This document shows, piece after piece, positions 61,516 to 64,000 of a stretch of DNA of 64,000 bases. Source of the stretch: Burkholderia arboris. Lineage in GTDB: Bacteria; Pseudomonadota; Gammaproteobacteria; Burkholderiales; Burkholderiaceae. The translations under genes and the position numbers were made by a program. The stretch lies in the NCBI RefSeq assembly GCF_902499125.1, contig NZ_CABVPX010000038.1:1-64000 (forward strand), in the 5' to 3' direction. A model generated the notes under the pieces. It was not told the origin of the DNA. It ran no database searches and saw only the letters and a list, made by a program, of their open reading frames with translations. The stretch's first letter is position 1. Every line of letters begins with the position of its first letter.

Positions 61516-62727
61516 TCAGGCCGCGCGCGGCGCCGGAAACGCATGCCGGCGCGCGCGCCACGCGCCGACCCACGCGGCCGCCAGCAGCACGACGAGCACC
61601 CACGGAATCGCGCCGGCACCCGTGGCGCCGAGCAGCATCCCGCCCGCGATGCCGCCGCCGGCGATCGCGAGATTCCATACCGTCACGAGCATCGACTGCG
61701 CGACATCGGCCGACTCCCCGGCCGCGTTCGCGGTGGCCGTCTGGAACAGCGTCGGCGCGCCGCCGAACGCGAGCCCCCACAGCACGACGCCCGCATAGAC
61801 GATCGTCATCCCGGAACCCGCGCCGAGCAGCGCGGCCGCCAGCGCGAACAGCGCGATGCTGGCGAGCGTCAGGCGTCGTTGCGCGGCGCCGATCCATGCA
61901 CCCGTCAGCGCGATGCCGGCCAGCGACGCGATGCCGAACACGAACAGCACCACATCGACCTGCGCGCCCATGCGCACGCCCGCGAGGAACGGCGCGACGT
62001 ACGTGTACAGCATGTTGTGCGCGAGCACGTACGCGAACATCACCGTCAGCACCGGCCGCACGCCGGGCAGCGCCATCACGCCGAGCACCGGCTCGCGCGC
62101 GCCGGCCGGCTGCCCCGGATAGTCGGGCACGCGCACGCGGATCCAGCCGATCAGCGCAAGCGCCGCCAGCGTGATGCCCGCGAACGCGACGCGCCAGCCG
62201 AACGCCGCGCCCAGCGCGGTGCCGGCCGGAATACCGATCGACATCGCCACCGGCGCGCCGAGCATCGCGACCGCGATCGCGCGGCCGCGCAGCGACGCAT
62301 CGACCATCCGGCTCGCATAGCCGGCCAGCAGCGCCCACAGCAGCCCGGCCGCCATGCCCGCGACGAAGCGCGCGGCAAGCGTGAGCGCGTAGTACGGCGA
62401 CACGGCCGTCACCGCATTCGACACGACGAAGCCGGCCAGCGCCGCGAGCAGCAGGCCGCGACGCCGCATCGCGCGCGTCGCGGCAACGAGCGGAATCGCC
62501 GCGACGATCGAGCCGAGCGCATACACGGTCACGAGCTGGCCGATCAGCGCCTCGGGCACGCGCAGGTCGGCGCTCATCAGCGGCAAGAGGCCCGCCGGCA
62601 ACGCTTCGGTGAGGATCGTGATGAAGCCGGCCGTCGCGAGCGCCAGCAGGTTCGAGACCGGCAGGCGTTCGCTCGCCTGCGCCGGCTGGCCGGCAACCCG
62701 GTCGTCCATCAACGGGCAATCGCTCAT
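61516..62727 (-). CDS. MFS transporter (arabinose efflux permease-like, DHA1)
   Basis: A 403-residue inner-membrane protein with 12 predicted helices, similar to YdhP/AraJ-type exporters (FITILTEALPAGLLPLMSADL, then YALGSIVAAIPLVAATRAMRRRGLL and ARFVAGMAAGLLWALLAGYASRMV). The start ATG overlaps the stop of the upstream hydrolase by one base of each codon (ATGA), so the two are translated together. Exported compound unknown; a beta-lactam or other small-molecule export role linked to the hydrolase is only inference. Confidence 0.88.
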   Translation of the reverse strand: MSDCPLMDDRVAGQPAQASERLPVSNLLALATAGFITILTEALPAGLLPLMSADLRVPEALIGQLVTVYALGSIVAAIPLVAATRAMRRRGLLLAALAGFVVSNAVTAVSPYYALTLAARFVAGMAAGLLWALLAGYASRMVDASLRGRAIAVAMLGAPVAMSIGIPAGTALGAAFGWRVAFAGITLAALALIGWIRVRVPDYPGQPAGAREPVLGVMALPGVRPVLTVMFAYVLAHNMLYTYVAPFLAGVRMGAQVDVVLFVFGIASLAGIALTGAWIGAAQRRLTLASIALFALAAALLGAGSGMTIVYAGVVLWGLAFGGAPTLFQTATANAAGESADVAQSMLVTVWNLAIAGGGIAGGMLLGATGAGAIPWVLVVLLAAAWVGAWRARRHAFPAPRAA

Positions 62728-63920
62728 GACGCGCTCCCGGTTTCGACGCCGTAGACCGCATCGCGCACCGCGGTCACGATCCGTCCGTCGAGGCCCTTGT
62801 ACAGCGTGTTGGTCAGCGCAACGACCGTCAGCCCGGCCGCGCGGTCGACGAACCACGTATGCCCGTACGCGCCACCGCCGCGCCAGGTGCCGACCGACTC
62901 CGGCGACTGCGCGGCGGCCGGATCGCGCAACACCGAAAAGCCGAGCCCGAAGCCGAAACCGGGCGCGTCCGGCAGTTCGTGCGCCCCCGGCTGGACACGC
63001 GCCATCTCGTCGCCCCATGCGGGGTCGAGCCAGCCGTCGCGGCCCGTGCGCAACGCGTCGAGCAGCGTCACGCAGTCGCGCGCGGTGCCGGCCATCCCCG
63101 CGCCGCCCGACGGCCAGGCATCGGCATCGAACACGCGCGCCGGCTCGAAACGGATGCCGATCGTGCCGTCGAACACCGGTACGAGATCGACGTCCGCCAT
63201 CCGGCGCGGCGCGCCCGGCGTGGTCACGTATGGCGTCGCGAAGCGTGCGGCGTCGTGCGCGACGAACGCGGTGTCGGTCATCCCGAGCGGTGTCGTGACG
63301 CGCTCGGCCACCGCGTCGGCGAGCGGCCGCCCGTCGACCGCCTCGATCAGCGCGCCGACCACGTCGAGCGCGAGCGAATAGCCCCACGACGTGCCCGGCG
63401 CGAACTGCAGCGGCACGCTGGCGATGCGCCGCAGGTTTTCGGCAAGCGAGAGCCCCGCGCGATCCATTCCGTCGGACACGCCCGCGCGCGCATACGGGCC
63501 GTCGCCGTCCGCTTCGAGGAAGCGGTAGCCGAGGCCGGCCGTATGCGACAGCAGATGACGCAACGTGATGACGGCAGGCGTGCCGTCGGTCAACGTCGGG
63601 CGGAATTCGGGCAACCAGCGAGCGACCGGTTCGTCGAGCGTGATGCGTCCCGCCGCGACGAGCCGCATCGCGGCGGCCGCCACGACCGGCTTCGTGACCG
63701 ACGACAGACGGAACAGCGCGTCTTCCCGCATCGGCGTGCCGGCTTCGCGATCGGCGAGCCCGACGGCGCGCGCATAGCGCAGCTCGCCGTCCTGGGCGAC
63801 CCGCACGACCGCGCCGACCATGCGCTCGTCGGCGAGCGCGCGATCGAGTGCGTCGTCGAGCCGGTGGCGCAACGCGGCGTCCGGTGCCACGCGGAAAGCG
63901 GTGACAGGCAGGGATGACAT
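62724..63920 (-). CDS. Serine hydrolase, beta-lactamase class C / PBP-like family
   Basis: A 398-residue protein of the beta-lactamase superfamily without a signal peptide, so probably cytosolic. The nucleophile motif SSVTK (SxxK) is near residue 73, WGYSLALDVVG gives the tyrosine motif, and the third motif reads GHTW rather than KTG, as in esterases and DD-peptidase-like EstB proteins. RHLLSHTAGL and LQFAPGTSWGY are typical. It is more likely an esterase or amidase than a true beta-lactamase. First gene of an operon with the MFS transporter. Confidence 0.9.
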   Translation of the reverse strand: MSSLPVTAFRVAPDAALRHRLDDALDRALADERMVGAVVRVAQDGELRYARAVGLADREAGTPMREDALFRLSSVTKPVVAAAAMRLVAAGRITLDEPVARWLPEFRPTLTDGTPAVITLRHLLSHTAGLGYRFLEADGDGPYARAGVSDGMDRAGLSLAENLRRIASVPLQFAPGTSWGYSLALDVVGALIEAVDGRPLADAVAERVTTPLGMTDTAFVAHDAARFATPYVTTPGAPRRMADVDLVPVFDGTIGIRFEPARVFDADAWPSGGAGMAGTARDCVTLLDALRTGRDGWLDPAWGDEMARVQPGAHELPDAPGFGFGLGFSVLRDPAAAQSPESVGTWRGGGAYGHTWFVDRAAGLTVVALTNTLYKGLDGRIVTAVRDAVYGVETGSAS

Positions 63921-63937
63921 GACGTGACCTCATACGG

Positions 63938-63951
63938 TGAACGAGCGCTCA
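63938..63951. promoter_or_regulatory. TetR-type operator candidate before the hydrolase gene
   Basis: TGAACG-AG-CGCTCA is an inverted repeat of two 6-base half-sites with one mismatch, 18 bp upstream of the hydrolase start. Half-sites of this form are typical of TetR-family operators. The regulator would be past the right edge of the window or elsewhere. Confidence 0.35.
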
Positions 63952-64000
63952 TCGTAGGGAGCCGACGCAAGAAGAAAAACCGGGTTAGAGTTCCGGACAA

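Overview
This 64 kb window is GC-rich, densely coding chromosomal DNA that looks like the primary chromosome of a Burkholderia cepacia complex bacterium. The evidence is the gene content and order (xseA/sodB, lpxK-trm112-kdsB-adk, murJ-rpsT-argF-murB, a kynR/kynBUA tryptophan-catabolic block), the strong G/C third-position bias, and family-typical protein lengths. No rRNA, tRNA or CRISPR was found. One recent insertion sequence is present. Almost all genes are intact; the first reading frame is cut by the left edge.

Layout. 0-11.5 kb: the end of a Gly/Asn-repeat protein, an aldo/keto reductase divergent from a GntR/UTRA regulator, a CaiB-type CoA transferase divergent from a citrate synthase homologue carrying an N-terminal helix-turn-helix, a DUF2917 protein, a DHA2 efflux pump, a degenerate EAL protein, a methyltransferase, a ketopantoate-reductase homologue with a DUF962/Mpo1-like protein, and a Crp/Fnr regulator. 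11.5-14.1 kb: chromate transporter, then an ISL3-family element (12783-14087) with perfect 8-bp target duplications, inserted into the A-tract of the terminator it shares with sodB. 14-20 kb: sodB, xseA, and the envelope/nucleotide genes lpxK, trm112-like, kdsB, adk. 19969-20208: five tandem 48-bp units abutting the ribosome-binding site of a short-chain dehydrogenase.

21-43.5 kb is mostly housekeeping: SirB1-like protein, murJ, rpsT, DUF3579, argF, murB, YajQ, plsY, ybaK, an acyl-CoA synthetase, a queG-ogt-xerD operon divergent from tsaE-amidase, a DMT exporter, pirin, a CnoX-type thioredoxin-TPR protein, tcdA, pdxH, cfa, a DUF72 protein and msrA.

44-64 kb is catabolic. A selenium-binding/methanethiol-oxidase protein is coupled through a TTGA overlap to an unnamed membrane protein. 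A flavin reductase and kynR lie opposite kynB-kynU-kynA (tryptophan to anthranilate). A leftward operon carries benzoylformate decarboxylase, a benzaldehyde-type dehydrogenase, a second ketopantoate-reductase homologue, a 27-codon small ORF and an aromatic-acid MFS transporter, with a divergent LysR regulator. A D-arabinitol dehydrogenase-xylulokinase-SorC regulator set follows a large inverted repeat. A beta-lactamase-fold hydrolase coupled to an MFS exporter ends the window. Several divergent intergenic regions hold clear inverted repeats that are good operator candidates.

Functions are assigned by reading motifs in translated frames. No database search was possible, so specific substrates are inference.
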